Below, in pieces: positions 12,085 to 23,148 of a stretch of 64,000 nucleotides of DNA. Numbering within the stretch: the stretch's first letter is position 1; the number at the start of each line of letters is the position of its first letter. Location of the stretch: contig JAITYX010000005.1 in NCBI GenBank assembly GCA_021018815.1, positions 7,287,501 to 7,351,500 on the forward strand, written 5' to 3'. The stretch comes from Talinum fruticosum. Lineage: Eukaryota > Streptophyta > Magnoliopsida > Caryophyllales > Talinaceae. The notes under the pieces are model-generated. The model was not told where the DNA came from. It did no database searches and saw nothing but the letters and a program-made list of their open reading frames with translations. Made by a program: the position numbers and the translations under genes.

Positions 12085-12265
12085 TGGAAATTAGCTTACT
12101 TTGTGTCAATCACCAGGAAGTAGAGCGCATAATGATGGACATTCATGGTGGGTAATATGGATCCCATATGAATAGAAGGGTGTTAGTTCGGAAAATTCAG
12201 AGATTAGGGTATTATTGGTCAACCATGGTAGTAGATTGTCATGAATTTGTTAAGTAGAAAACTTT
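12085..12265 (+). pseudogene. integrase N-terminal zinc region (element G), truncated
   Basis: After RNase H the reading contains VERIMMDIHGG, a stop, then HMNRRVLVRKIQRLGYYWST and DCHEFVK. This is the His/Cys region at the start of a gypsy integrase (usually HAxxxGGHMxxxKTxxxxxxGYYWPTMxxDC). The catalytic core is absent. The sequence then breaks into the antisense plant-mobile-domain segment. Confidence 0.65.
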
Positions 12266-12439
12266 TATGCCATTATAGGTCACAATTTAAAGCATAAAAG
12301 TGACATACCGTGGCCACATTGTTGAGGACGAACCTCAAAGAGGTAATCTCATGCACTTTCCATTGCCAGAGATGGACTTTAGCCCATGCCACTGAAGCCG
12401 GGAAAGAAGGATGATTTCCGAAACCGGGTGAAAATTGGG

Positions 12440-13190
12440 GAAAGTACTTATACAACAACAGCTGCAAGTTTACAACACATGTAAGATTCTTATCCATGCA
12501 AGATAAAGTATTTTGGAGACTAAGATGGAACGAGCATACCTCAATAACCTTCCATAAACCACATAAGGGCATGTATTTCGCAAGTCCTTTTCGGTCGTTG
12601 TGTGCCTAGCCCCGGAGCATAAGCCTCTTATGAGATAAGTGTAGGCAAGGATGCCCCAATTGAGGTCATTAATTTTATCTAAGTCCACCAAGTTCACCAA
12701 ATAGTGGATATGTACTTTGAAACCTTGGTCCGAAAAATGGACGTGCTTAGCATGAGGGCAAGCACTATCTAAACTTCTTGTTGTTGATTGTGCTGAGCCC
12801 ACAACTCAACATTTTTAAAAGCCTCGAAAAGAATGGAGTATTTAAAGTAGTTAGCTCGAGGAAACCAGTTAGCTATGAGACTAAAGAGATGACGCAAATA
12901 GTCAAGATTTTTGTATAAGTCCCTGTCATAAACTAGGGGTTCTCCTAAAAACCTAAGCCTCGTAAGAATGGAAAAATCAAGAGTAATGGTCATTTCCTCG
13001 AGTGGAAAATGAAACGTATTAGTGGTGTCCCAGAACCGCTCGGTAATGTCTTGGGTAGGGTCACGTTCTTTTCGGTCACATAAATGACTCAAAGGAAAAG
13101 AAAGCCAAACCCGACAATAGTCATGATCTTCTCTAAGGGGTAGTTCTGCGCCTTAAAGGTCTCGATAAATTTGTTAATCGCACCGTTACT
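12440..13190 (-). pseudogene. plant mobile domain (PMD) protein remnant, antisense in element G
   Basis: On the minus strand one frame reads INKFIETFKAQNYPLEKI near 13150. A second, from 13092, reads RFWDTTNTFHFPLEEMTIT and RLRFLGEPLVYDRDL. A third, from 12802, reads VDLDKINDLNWGILAYTYL. This order fits the plant mobile domain (aminotransferase-like) of the MAIL1/MAIN family, including its T-x-T-F-H-x-P-x-x-E-x-T-x-T core. At least two frameshifts and a stop separate the pieces. It lies between the integrase start and an LTR, antisense to pol. Tat-lineage elements are known to carry extra ORFs at that place. Host PMD proteins act in gene silencing and meristem maintenance. This copy is dead, and a cargo role is inference. 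Confidence 0.75.
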
Positions 13191-13552
13191 CCAAATTGTG
13201 CCCTTCTAACAAAAGGAAATCCCATAACTTTAAATTTATCGATTCATTCTTCGATCTATTTTCAATTGAATTATTTGGGTAAAAATACCGAACTTTCGTG
13301 AATATGATTATCCAAGAACGAGTAAGCTAGTACAATGTAACTATTAAGATGATCAATATTCAGTAGAAATTACCGAGCTTCAGGAATGTGATCAAGCTAA
13401 GCTCAGGACCACTTTACCGGACTTTAGAATACACCAATTCCGAACACTACAAATCAAATAACATTCGAAGAAATGCCTAAAAGCGAGATAAGTATCCTTT
13501 AGTGTCTACTTTAACCCTTTATATTTCAGACTTGGTCATAGTAGAGGCTAAC
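13191..13552. other. spacer between PMD remnant and LTR
   Basis: AT-rich sequence with no clear ORF. A normal 3' LTR would be preceded by a purine-rich tract, and none is obvious just before 13553. The region may hold the 5' flank of the PMD ORF. Confidence 0.35.
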
Positions 13553-15549
13553 TGTAGACACCAAAAACGTATCACTCTTATCTCCTTTATTTAATTATTT
13601 TATTTTGACAACTCGGTGATGAAAATCCTAGTCCTATTTGCGAATTCGGATCACGGTCGGAATCTGATAGCCGTGACTGAAGCCGATGAAACCACAAAAA
13701 CATTTTAGCACTAACAATCGTCTTTCTTTGCTTTTGGCTGGCCCAAAACCCATTTTCTTTTGGCCGGTCCCAGTCCGGGTCAGCACTCAAAGTGAAGATT
13801 AGGTCGGCGTCGCGCATAAGGTCATGTTGCATGCTCGCTAAATGTAGCATTTTGTCTTCCGCATCTCGAGTGTAACACGGAGCTCAACATGTCCGTACGA
13901 CATCATGTAAAACGGCACCGTGCTTCAAGGCCTTTTCTTCCAAAGCGCTGCATAATTCTCCAAGCATCTAGCTGAGACACTAAAGTCAACTTCACCAAAA
14001 GACACAATATAAGGCCGGCACCGCGCTTCAGGGGTTTTTACACCAAAGTGCTGCATTTTGTTCCGAGTGTTCAGCAAAAGCATAGAAGGTCTGTTTCCCG
14101 GACGATGATGTTTCGAGGCCGGCGCCGAGATCCTCAGCCCTTCCCAAGGGATTTCCAGTTCAAGCTAATTTTATCCGGGTTTTTTAAAATTCTGGTGGGT
14201 CTAATTTTGCAACTTTGAATGGCTATTTGCTCAATCCTTAGTTCATTTTGTGACCTAATAATTTCTTTATAAATAGAGAGATTAGGTTCTCATTTTGGTG
14301 AGAGGCCCATATCCTACTTGCACGCTGCTAAAATTAAACTAAGTGAAACTAAATGCTTCATCATTATTCTGATCTCTAGGGTTATTTTTCAGCTAACCCT
14401 CATTACTCTCTAGAACAATCCCGCTACTTCAATCTGTTTCCTAACTTTAACCTTTTCATACGTAGTTCTACCACCACAAAATTCACAAAAATCCTCTTTT
14501 AGTCTTGTTCATCCACCGTCACGCTTCCAAATCTGGTTTGTGATCAAGATTAGCAAGTGGGACAACCTGAGGGTGCTCAAATTATTTGCAATCTCTAACG
14601 GTTTATTCAAATTTATGCTTTTTACTACTTTTCGTATTGTGGACAAAGATGTAATCGTTTTTAATTCCCCCTCCCGCCCACTCGTAATTTATTTTTATCG
14701 TTTTGCTTTTTGCTTTCCTTTATTACTTTCTTTATTGCTTACTTAATTGCTTTATCGGTTTCTTGACATGTTTGGTTGATTTAATTTTTCGTATTCATAT
14801 GTTGTTTGCTTGTTTGAAACATATTACTTTAACTCACAATTGAAATTAGTAGAGGTCGTCTATTAACAGACGGAATGGAAGGGCTTATCCCTATATTTCG
14901 TACCTTCACCCCCGAATTCTGGATTCTCGGTTCTAAACCGATGGAGTCAATTATAAATCTCTTTCAAGCTTAGTTTTCCCATATTATGTTTGCAAGATAT
15001 TGTTTTTATTTTTGTTAGTTTTTATTTTCAAAACCGACTCACGACTCTCTTTTCTCTATTTTTATTTCTCCTAATAGTGCACCTCGACATTTCTAATTTA
15101 AATTGGCAAAAAAATAGATTTAATTTCTGACAACTTGAGTCATGGACCGAGATTGACCCTTCGAGTCATGGCCCATGGCCGGTGCTGGCCAGTCATCGGG
15201 CAAGGCTCTCGGTCCAAACCGGTGTTTTCATACTATTTTGGCCAAAAGTCTTGCACCGTAACTTAATTAAAATTTTTTTACTTTCCTAAAATTATGAAAC
15301 GACATCCTAAGGCCTATAAATTAATTTGTACAATAAGATTGATAAAATAGTCAATTACCTTTACTTAAACTATTTTAAATAAAATTACAACAATCAAATA
15401 TCTAAATAACAGGTGCATCCCCATTTTTAATGAACTTTCAAAATCATCTTCAAAAATAATCTTCAAAGAGACCCGAAATTTGTGGGGAAACTCGATTTTT
15501 GATGCCCTCTTCCCTACGTGGAGGACAGGTCGGGCCATGGTTCCTAACA
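13553..15549 (+). mobile_element. Tat/Ogre-type LTR (3' LTR of element G)
   Basis: It starts TGTAGACACC and ends TTCCTAACA. Its first 100 bases match the start of the LTR at 53457, and its end matches positions 1-233. At 1997 bp it is the most complete copy here. Because pol and PMD sequence lie upstream, I read it as the 3' LTR of G. The 5-bp flanks (CTAAC and GGTGT) do not match, so no target duplication is seen at these ends. Confidence 0.75.
14266..14276 (+). promoter_or_regulatory. TATA box of the Tat LTR
   Basis: TTTATAAATAG lies about 710 bp into the LTR. The sibling LTR has TTTATAAATAGAGGG at the corresponding place, 54071 on. Conservation at the same offset suggests the LTR promoter core. 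Confidence 0.55.
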
Positions 15550-15694
15550 GGTGTGGCTTGGCTTTTTCTAGGCTACTAGCTTCCGCCAATCTGATTTAGT
15601 CCGATCTTGACCCGAGCATGCAAACGAGACTGGTTTTTCATCACCAGGCCAACAAAAATAAATAAAAGAGATGACGATGGCACTTTTCAGGTGC

Positions 15695-15990
15695 CTACAA
15701 GTACAAAGATGAAATTTTTATCAATGAGCAGTTTAGGCTCTTACTTAGGGGCTTATAAACATTTTTTTTAAGAGGGGTAGCCGCTTCATGAATTTGTTGT
15801 TTATCGAGTCCCACATGAACTCCTTGTGTGTCTTCTATCTCATAAGTGCCATTTAAGTAGACCTCATGGGTAGTGTAAGGATCATCCCACTTTGAAGTGA
15901 ATTTCCTTCCTGTCTTGTCCGTCATGATAATCGGTCTCTAGAATCTCAACAAGTTTTATTTCAGAATTTGAGTCAACAACTTCTCGAACC
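15695..15990 (-). pseudogene. integrase C-terminal tail, Ty3/gypsy (element H)
   Basis: The minus strand reads GRKFTSKWDDPYTTHEVYLN and TQGVHVGL, the usual ending of a plant gypsy polyprotein (GxFxxxWxGPYxVxExxxxGAY). Upstream in another frame is MSRFEKLLTQI-like text that belongs to the same tail. It is the downstream end of a minus-strand element whose protease and gag lie to the right. No LTR or polypurine tract is recognisable to its left before 15549. Confidence 0.65.
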
Positions 15991-15999
15991 TTGACATGG

Positions 16000-17020
16000 T
16001 TTTAGGAAACTTGTTCATCTTGATTTACTTCTCTATTTGAACTTGGATTGGTTTGGCCGCCGAGTGAATAGTATCGTGCACCTGTTCACCCTTAAGGAGC
16101 CATCTATCTTTACTTCTATAGTAGAGAAGCACTTCATGTGAGAAATGATGGAACTTTGGACTTTATTTATTTCACCAAAGAAACCAAACACGGAGTCCTT
16201 CTCTCATGGTGGCACGAAGCTAGACGATTCTTTATTTCTTCCAATCCTAACAAAGACCAAGAACTTTGGCTGTGCACTTTCTTTTAACCTTCAAAAGATA
16301 CAAGACTTGCTTTTTTCCCATTCTATTGAATACCGAAGCTGCTTCGTGCTTGTAGATGGTCGCGACCAGATCAAACATGCAAGACTTTGGTTTAAGCTTG
16401 GCGTTTTCATTATCTTTCTAAACAGTCTTTTCTGTTGCAATGTACTAAGACAACAACTCGTTTATCCTTGTGTGGTCCTGAGATTTGAATAGGTTATGGT
16501 GGTACATAACCAAGTCCAACCTTAAGAATCGTTATGGCACCCTTTTGCTCCTACATCTTCTTCTGCGTTCATTGATGCCATAAGGTTTAACTTCAACAAC
16601 ATGTCGTAACAGGGTTAGTTTGTTGAAGTCAAACCTAACCTCTTCATTAGCTTATATGTATTTCGATCAAATCCATCATGAGTGTGCACCTTTGGCAAGT
16701 GAGTCTCTTTTTGAAGCGAACTCTTAGAAGAAGCAAAGAAAGTAGAGAGAGGCTTTAATCACTCTAGTTTGGTTTGGCATATGAACTAGGAGTTCACCGT
16801 TTTCTTCAAGGACATGCCAATTGCCATCCGTGTTCTTAACAACAACTGTAGTTGTCCTTTTATGCGTCATACACTCGCTCAATAGTGATTCACCATATTT
16901 TCAAAGAGACTTAGGAATATTCCTAATGATTGGCATAGCAAGGCTTGTTGAGACAAGAACTTGCTTGACAGGAGAGCCCTACTTGTTTGCCCTCCTTCTT
17001 CCTTATGAAATTGTTGTTGT
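16000..17020 (-). pseudogene. degraded pol remnant of element H
   Basis: Only short coding stretches survive. One, near 16750-16860, reads NTDGNWHVLEENGELLVHMP on the minus strand. I find no RT motif such as Y-x-D-D, and the 1 kb is too short for RT, RNase H and integrase core, so most of pol seems deleted. Plus-strand ORFs here look like shadows. Confidence 0.4.
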
Positions 17021-17023
17021 TTT

Positions 17024-17560
17024 CTAGTGCAAACACCATTGTTTGATGATGTAAGAGTACATTCCACATTCTTCGCACCCCCTTGACCAAGGGACGATAT
17101 GGTTGCTAGCATGGTCTCTTTTGGCACAAGCACCCTCTTCGAAAAATTTAGAATTAGGAAAATGTGACTCAACCTTAGTAAAGTGTTTTACATTGTCATT
17201 TATTTTCTTCTCACCATTGTGGTAGTACATTAGACGTTGATGTAAGGTTGAAACCACCACTCCATGTTCATGCAACCATGGTCGTCCAAGAAGTAGTTTG
17301 TATGAAGTCCTAGAGTCTATCACGTGGAAGATTGATGAGGTTGATAAGTCACCCATTGTCAGCTCAATGCGAATCATGCTAATTGCACATTGGCTTTTGA
17401 GGTAAAAGCCTTATTTCATCATTCGACTTTTGAAGAGCTATTCGACAATAATACCTAAGTTATTCATGGTAGAATTTGGCATGATGTTGATTGTTGAACC
17501 ATCATCCACTAAAATGTATTTGACCCTTTGACCTCTTATATAACCAGCGACAAATAAAGA
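17024..17560 (-). pseudogene. aspartic protease, Tat-type Ty3/gypsy (element H)
   Basis: On the minus strand one frame reads KYILVDDGSTINIMPNSTM with the active-site D-D-G-S at about 17495-17509. A stop follows, then a second block from 17377 reads MIRIELTMGDLSTSSIFHVI and SYKLLLGRPWLHEHGVV. Both blocks are highly characteristic of plant Tat-lineage proteases, where LLLGRPWLH closes the fold. One stop or frame break separates the halves. Gag lies to the right, in the expected order for a minus-strand element. Confidence 0.8.
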
Positions 17561-17677
17561 GCAATTGTGAGATTTAGACCCTAACAACGAATCATCATCT
17601 CGTGAATGTTACTACTGCATTGCAAAGTAGCACATTGAGAAGGATTGTTGTCAAGTTCTCCATCATCCTTAATCTTG

Positions 17678-18240
17678 TCATAACATAATTTCCCATGTCA
17701 CAAGGTAATAACTTATTCGCGCATCTCCTCTAGTAAGATAGAAGATTTTCTTCCAATTCATGCATGGTAGTAAAGCCTCCAACATCGTTAGAACCTTGCC
17801 ATCCCTCTTTAGAGAAGACACTTTTTCAGTCTCTACTCTTTCATCTTTTCTCTTCGTCTTCATCCTCAATCTCATAGCATGAAGTCATGTTAACTACAAC
17901 TTTGTGAAGAAAGTCCTTTGGAAAGAACTCCTCTAATGTGATAGAGATGAGCAACTCTTGTTTCAGTAGGCCAACAAATTGAACTTCATGCTTCTTAAAT
18001 ATATTGGACCTCTTTTTTCCTTTGGAGTGGCAAGATTTCTTTATATTGTGCCTCTTTTTATGATGAAGTGGGGGTGATGGAACATGCTTTTTCTGTCTCA
18101 GCCTCCATCTAGTGATAGGAGTCCACCTCTCATCATCTTCATCAAAAACATCTTGCATAGGATTATCTCCTGGTGATGGTACAAAGACTTCCACTAGAAG
18201 CACTACTAGTTCCGAGCTCCCAAAATGAATTGTAACTTAA
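17678..18240 (-). pseudogene. gag-protease linker, element H
   Basis: Minus-strand frames from 18203 and 17875 encode charged linker sequence, including DEDDERWTPITRWRLRQKK and LISITLEEFFPKDFLHK. The ITLEEFFPKDF motif with a following E-D-E rich stretch recurs between gag and protease in plant Tat-type polyproteins. A frameshift near 17860 separates the two ORFs. No catalytic residues belong here. Confidence 0.5.
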
Positions 18241-18319
18241 TCTTCTCTTATACCAAGAGCTAAGTTAAATCCTCTCCTGGTTGTTGGGTAATTATTTGTT
18301 GTTGAAAAGATGGGCAATG

Positions 18320-19280
18320 CTCACAAAAGACATTCGTGTAATTTGTCTCGAGTAGTATCATCATAATCCAAGATGATCTTTCCATCATTTGCCAATTGCA
18401 TAATGCGATCTTTCAGAGTAATGTACTTCTCCAAGGTGTGAGTGATGACCCTATGATACCAACAATACTTCAAGTTAGTAGTCTTTCCTACTTCCTCGAG
18501 TGCTTTGGTTACGGTAACTCGATAACGTATGTCTCTAGTAGGTTATCCAACCTTCCTAACAAGTCAGAATCAGGAAATAGGTACTTCTTCTCTTGGAGCT
18601 CTTTTAATGTAGGACATTTATTTCCATTATTCCTAAAATACGAGCCCTTCTTCTCCTCCGCTTTTGGCTAACGATACTTATATGTTAGTCTCTACAAACG
18701 AACCGATACAAATTTCTTAAAATACATGTAGATGTGGGTTCTTGGCATATCGTCTCCTAATTGGGCCTTGACCACACTTACAATATTCTCTTGGATTTTC
18801 TTAGCGATCATTGAGCTTGAAGATGATTCATTATGCAACTTATCACCTTTCTTCGAGACAACTTCATTTTCGAAGCTTCGCTAGGGTTGAATCCATCTAA
18901 CTTCTCCTCATCACTTGAGCCTTTATGAGAGGATTCAATTGATTCTGAGTGTTTTTCATCAACTATGAGATCTTCTCTTCTTGGTGCTTGATGCTTGTAT
19001 CTTTTCTTCACTTTCTTTGGCAAGCCTCTCGAGCATTGCCTTCATGTTGGTCATCTTTTCCCTCCATTTGACAGCTCATGTCATCATGACTAGCATGACA
19101 ATAGTACTTGGAAAATTCATTTTCAGCTTGTAAGGAGAAATTCTTTCTCCGTGGTGATGCCAAAGAATCCCTATTACTATAGTAACCATATGTGTCAAAC
19201 AAGAGAGATGAAGGAATAGGCACTACAAAAAAATGAAAATATCGACGGATTTTATCCGACGGAAATTTCCTTTCGGACAC
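18320..19280 (-). pseudogene. gag remnant, Tat-type (element H)
   Basis: Minus-strand reading near 18330-18480 gives CWYHRVITHTLEKYITLKDR and IMQLANDGKIILDYDDT, a variant of the C-terminal gag box of Tat elements (CxYHRxxxHxxExCxxLKxxI). Upstream ORFs at 18808-19023 and 19008-19280 are rich in charged residues but show no clear motif. The right end of the second ORF runs into a CACTA-type MITE, so its first 20 codons are transposon sequence. Several frame changes are present. Confidence 0.6.
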
Positions 19281-19448
19281 TCCGATGGGAATCCTATCGG
19301 ATTTGTTTTTTTTTGGACCTTCGACGGAATTCCCGTCGAATTCCGTTCGTCGAGGGGAATTCTGACAGGTTTTTCGTCGAAATTTGTGAAATTCCGTCCG
19401 AAAACCTATCGGAATTCCCGTCGCTATTTTGCCTCTTTTTTTGTAGTG
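19221..19448. mobile_element. CACTA-type MITE, 228 bp
   Basis: It starts CACTACAAAAAAATG and ends TTTTTTTGTAGTG, a near-perfect 13-bp inverted repeat with the CACTA signature. Flanks are AGG and AGT, close to the 3-bp duplication expected. The interior is made of mirrored GACGGAATTC / GAATTCCCGTCG words, the subterminal repeats common in this group. There is no ORF for a transposase. Confidence 0.9.
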
Positions 19449-19976
19449 AGTCAGGCTTTGAACCTCACGTGAAACTTTTTACTTGATTTTCAGGTCTAAA
19501 ACAGGCTTTTGCAAAAAGAGTTCAACAACAAAGGGTTGGTCGACTTTGCCGGTGATATCATAACCACAATTTGGAGTGTCATGCGACAACGAGTGTGCGG
19601 ACATCATAGTTCTTACAGGGAAGTTACTGCAGCAACTTTCACCATACTTTTGGTCACTACTTCAATTCCGAAGGCAAAGTTGATCCTGGCCATGTCTTTT
19701 TCAAAGAGAGGCTTTTGAAAGATTTGGTCTCTAGAGAAGGAGACGAAAGGAAAATATTGTCCCACTAGGCATGCCAAAATTTGTAACTATTAAATTTTGA
19801 GTGTAAAATAAATATGACAAGAAATATGGAATTATTTGACTTGTATTAATTTAGAAAATTCTGGGTATAATCTCTGTATTTGTTACAAATAAACAAATAT
19901 AAATCCTCTTATTCGATCTCTCGGAATTGTATTTGAAAGAGGGCCAATGTGGTTTCAATGTCAATCAAAAGGGTTA
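19449..19976. other. unassigned sequence between element H and Sirevirus A
   Basis: The left part may be the 5' end of element H gag or its leader, but no motif is clear. The last 25 bases (AATGTCAATCAAAAGGGTTA) resemble the polypurine-tract region that precedes Sirevirus 3' LTRs elsewhere in the window. Confidence 0.4.
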
Positions 19977-20525
19977 TGAAGACTCACGTATGATCGATCG
20001 ACCCCTTGAATGCATATTGATTTCATGCATTCATCTAAAGTTAGGATAAAACAAGAAGCATCGAAAAGAAATTCATTTAACTGATTCATATGCTTTATAA
20101 TTCATCATTTCAATATGACTTATTCATTACTGAACTTAGACTTAAGTATACTAAGTTTGAAACTCGGAAAGTATAATCTGAGTTAGTCATGACAAACTCA
20201 ATCGGACCGACCTACTCAATTCTAGGAAGCTGACCTCCTAAGTCTAACTTAGACGTCGTGTTTGCCTTAGTTCTTTTACACGTTTCATGTTAATTCTTTC
20301 ATGGCAAACATTATGAATTGATCTGGGATTGAATTATCTTGATCACGCTTTAACCCAAAAACTTACGCTATCATCTATTTAATCATGCATAATTATAAAA
20401 TGTCTAAGTCAATCATGTGCCCATTAAGATTGAATGATTTATTTATGAGTTTTAGCATATCCGGAATTAAAACATATTGAATATTAGACTTGAAATATTC
20501 CAGATTATTAGATTAAGGATAATTA

Positions 20526-21337
20526 GGTCTTGTTCCATTTAGTTGTGAGGAACTATAAGAAGTTTTAAGGAGCAGATAGCAACTGTAAGAAGGCATAAGA
20601 GGTTGTAACGAGTTGTAAGGAGTTGTAAGGAATATAAAATGTTTTACATGATTTGATAAAAATGTGTCATATATTTTCATGTTTATGTACAACATATTTG
20701 TATTTTTATTTATAAATTTAATGTAAATTATAAAATTTACATATTTATAATGTTGAATGCATATGTATCAGTTTGATGATTTGTTTTCTTCTTTTTGTAT
20801 TCTAAGAAAAAACAAAACTGTGTTTGGTACTTATAAAAGATGTATAAAAAGTTTTCATATAATAGATAGTTGAAAATGACTTTAATTTTACAAGTTTGCA
20901 ATAAATGTTCTCAACTATTAAATGTTCTCAACTACAAAAATTAGTAGTCAATAACATTTATTTCAAATGCGTAAAAGTAAGGTCATTTTCAACTACCTAT
21001 TACATGAAAATTATTTATGAATCTATAAAAACTCTTTTCATAAATATCAAATATAATTTCTCTTTTTCTTGAAAAAGAAAATCATTAAACATGACATATA
21101 TGCATTTGGCATCACAAATGTATAAATTTTATTATTCTATTACGTAGAATTCATAAATAAAAACATAAATATATTGCACATAACTATTAAAATACACATA
21201 TGAATACATTAATCATTTTTATCGAATTATATACAACATTTTATATTCCTTCTAACTCCTTTCAACTTCTTACAGCTCGTTATATCTTTTTACACCTCCT
21301 TACAACTCCTAACAACTTATGCTAAATGGAATAGGGA
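20526..21337. repeat. foldback inverted repeat inside the Harbinger-like element
   Basis: The first 400 bases are mirrored by the reverse complement of roughly 20940-21337. Examples are AAGGAATATAAAATGTT against AACATTTTATATTCCTT and AGTTGAAAATGACTTT against GGTCATTTTCAACTACC. The inner right end, AATAGGGA followed by TTA, looks like a second terminus. This may be a self-contained foldback MITE sharing its left end with the larger unit. Confidence 0.75.
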
Positions 21338-21901
21338 TTAAATATCCCAAATGATTTCATCACATTCAACTTGACTATTCATCTATAAACTTAAATTTTA
21401 ACAAAATATTTGTAATATTATTCATGACACCTAGCTTAAATGGAGATGGTACTTTTAAAATTAATTATTCGTTGGAATTTGTTTGTAAATTTCTTAAGAC
21501 ATAAATTAAATTAATGTATCGAATGGGTATTAATTATCAAAATCCCTACACATCTATACAAATAAATCCGATATACTCAAAATACTCGATGGGAGTATGA
21601 GTATAGGAATGAGGAAAATAGAGTGTGGTATAGCTATATCCGCCAGGTACATATCCCACAGACCATTCTTGGTAGACACCTTTACATACATAAATATGCA
21701 CCAACAAAAAAATTTCATTAACGGTAGAAAAATAAATTCACAATAAATTTTGATATAAAAAATAATATGTAGCTGTATGGAGGTGTAAAAAGTTGTAAAA
21801 CTTGTAAGGAGCTGTAAGAAGATGTAAGGAGTTGTAATAAATTGTAAGGAAAGTTGTAAGGAACTGTAAGGCTGTAAGCTAAAGCCAAATAGAACAGGGC
21901 C
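20526..21901. mobile_element. Harbinger/Tourist-like non-autonomous element, 1.4 kb
   Basis: The left end is GGTCTTGTTCCATTTAG and the reverse complement of the right end is GGCCCTGTTCTATTTGG. They differ only by transitions. TTA flanks both sides (20523-20525 and 21902-21904), the target duplication of PIF/Harbinger elements. Uninterrupted LTR sequence at 57110-57180 shows the same site without an insert, which supports the borders. Both ends are rich in TTGTAAGGAG-like repeats. No transposase is encoded. Confidence 0.8.
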
Positions 21902-22342
21902 TTACTCATTAAATGCTTTAATATCTAATTATGGACCATAGTATTTTTATACTTTGAGAACCATTGTGCTTAATGTTTTTGCAGGCTTTTCTAATGTCGG
22001 TTATCTGAAGAAAAGCGAAACAAAAGGCTTCTAATCGTTAAAGCACCTGCAGACAAAAAGTTGAAATTTTTGGAAAAGCTCGGAACCGACTAACAACCTT
22101 TTCATTACTCGTTTTGGGTAATATTTTATTCTGAGTCTAATGGTTTTTTCTTTCTGCATTTCCAATTTACAAAAGTTGGAAAAAGAATTGTTGGAAGCTA
22201 GGACCGAGGCATAACGGCTATTTTAAGAAGGTCCAGAAATCTGAGGGACTTAGACTATCCGTTACAATGACTAGCCGACTCGGATAGCTTCAATAGAAAG
22301 ATGTTCAAGACTCAACGACTATCTCTTCAAGGCAAACAATTT

Positions 22343-22350
22343 ATATAAGC
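22343..22350 (+). promoter_or_regulatory. TATA box of Sirevirus A LTR
   Basis: TATATAAG lies in the position where other LTRs of the family have CTATAAATAG (57560) or, on the minus strand, CTATAAATAG (27261-27270). Confidence 0.5.
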
Positions 22351-23090
22351 CTTAGCCCAATATTTCAACTAGCGAACAGTAAGAAAAAGAGAGACCAATC
22401 TGATCATACTTCTCTAGCATACAACTCCTACATTGTAATGTTATTTTTTGAATTGTATTTCCACGACCAGAAATCTTACAATACTTGTAATCTCTTTCTA
22501 CATGTTTCTGTCTAACTGAGTTGATAAGGGAACTTCAACTCGGTTGTCTCTAAGTGATAAGGTAACCTCATTTAGGTGGTCCCAAGTTAATAAGGTAATT
22601 TCAACTTAGAAGTACTAGGTCAATCGGATAAGGTAAATTATAAGAATGGAAAAATTGTAATAGATTTGTTTGAGAACAAATCTAGGTAGTGATATTCATT
22701 GTAATTGAGCATTCAATCGAGTGGATTTGACTTGGTGTATGGATTGACATTGTCTGTGGTTTTCTACCCCAAGAGGGTTTCCACGTAATTCTTATTTGTC
22801 GTATTTTTCTCTTTTCTATGTTTGAGTCACTCGGACTTAGTTTTGGCTTTAACCGAGCTCGGACTCAATATTCTCTTAACATTCCGAGTGCTCGGTTCTC
22901 TTAACTTTAGAACTTCACCTTTGTCTAAGTCAACTTAGACTCAGATCTGTTTCGAGTTCATTCTAGACTCGGAATCCCCTTTCGAGTTCTGAATTGTGTT
23001 GAAAATTTATAGTTTCAGAAAATTTTCTTCTCACCCTATTTACCTCCCTTCCCCTAGGGTGAGTCGGACTTTTAAAGAGTAAACCTTCAA

Positions 23091-23103
23091 TTGGTATCAG
23101 AGC
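23091..23103 (+). other. primer binding site, initiator tRNA-Met (element A)
   Basis: TTGGTATCAGAGC starts two bases after the LTR end. TGGTATCAGAGC is the standard plant Ty1/copia site, complementary to the 3' end of tRNA-iMet. Elements B and D have the same site with one A missing. Confidence 0.9.
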
Positions 23104-23148
23104 ATAGCCTTTCACAAAAGGATCTCACAATCCAAAGGTTTAAAGATC

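Larger units (their letters stand above)
19977..23089 (+). mobile_element. 5' LTR of Sirevirus element A, with nested DNA transposon
   Basis: It starts TGAAGACTC and ends AACCTTCA, the same ends as the LTRs at 26618, 38523, 56627 and 62335. Its first 540 bases match 42005-42525, the remains of the 3' LTR. Removing the insertion at 20526-21901 leaves about 1740 bp, a little longer than the 1511-1601 bp of the relatives. A tRNA-Met primer site follows directly. Confidence 0.85.

Noticed and set aside
16145..16492. Plus-strand 115-codon ORF
   Set aside because: The minus strand carries the retroelement coding signal here. The plus ORF has no motif and reads like a shadow.
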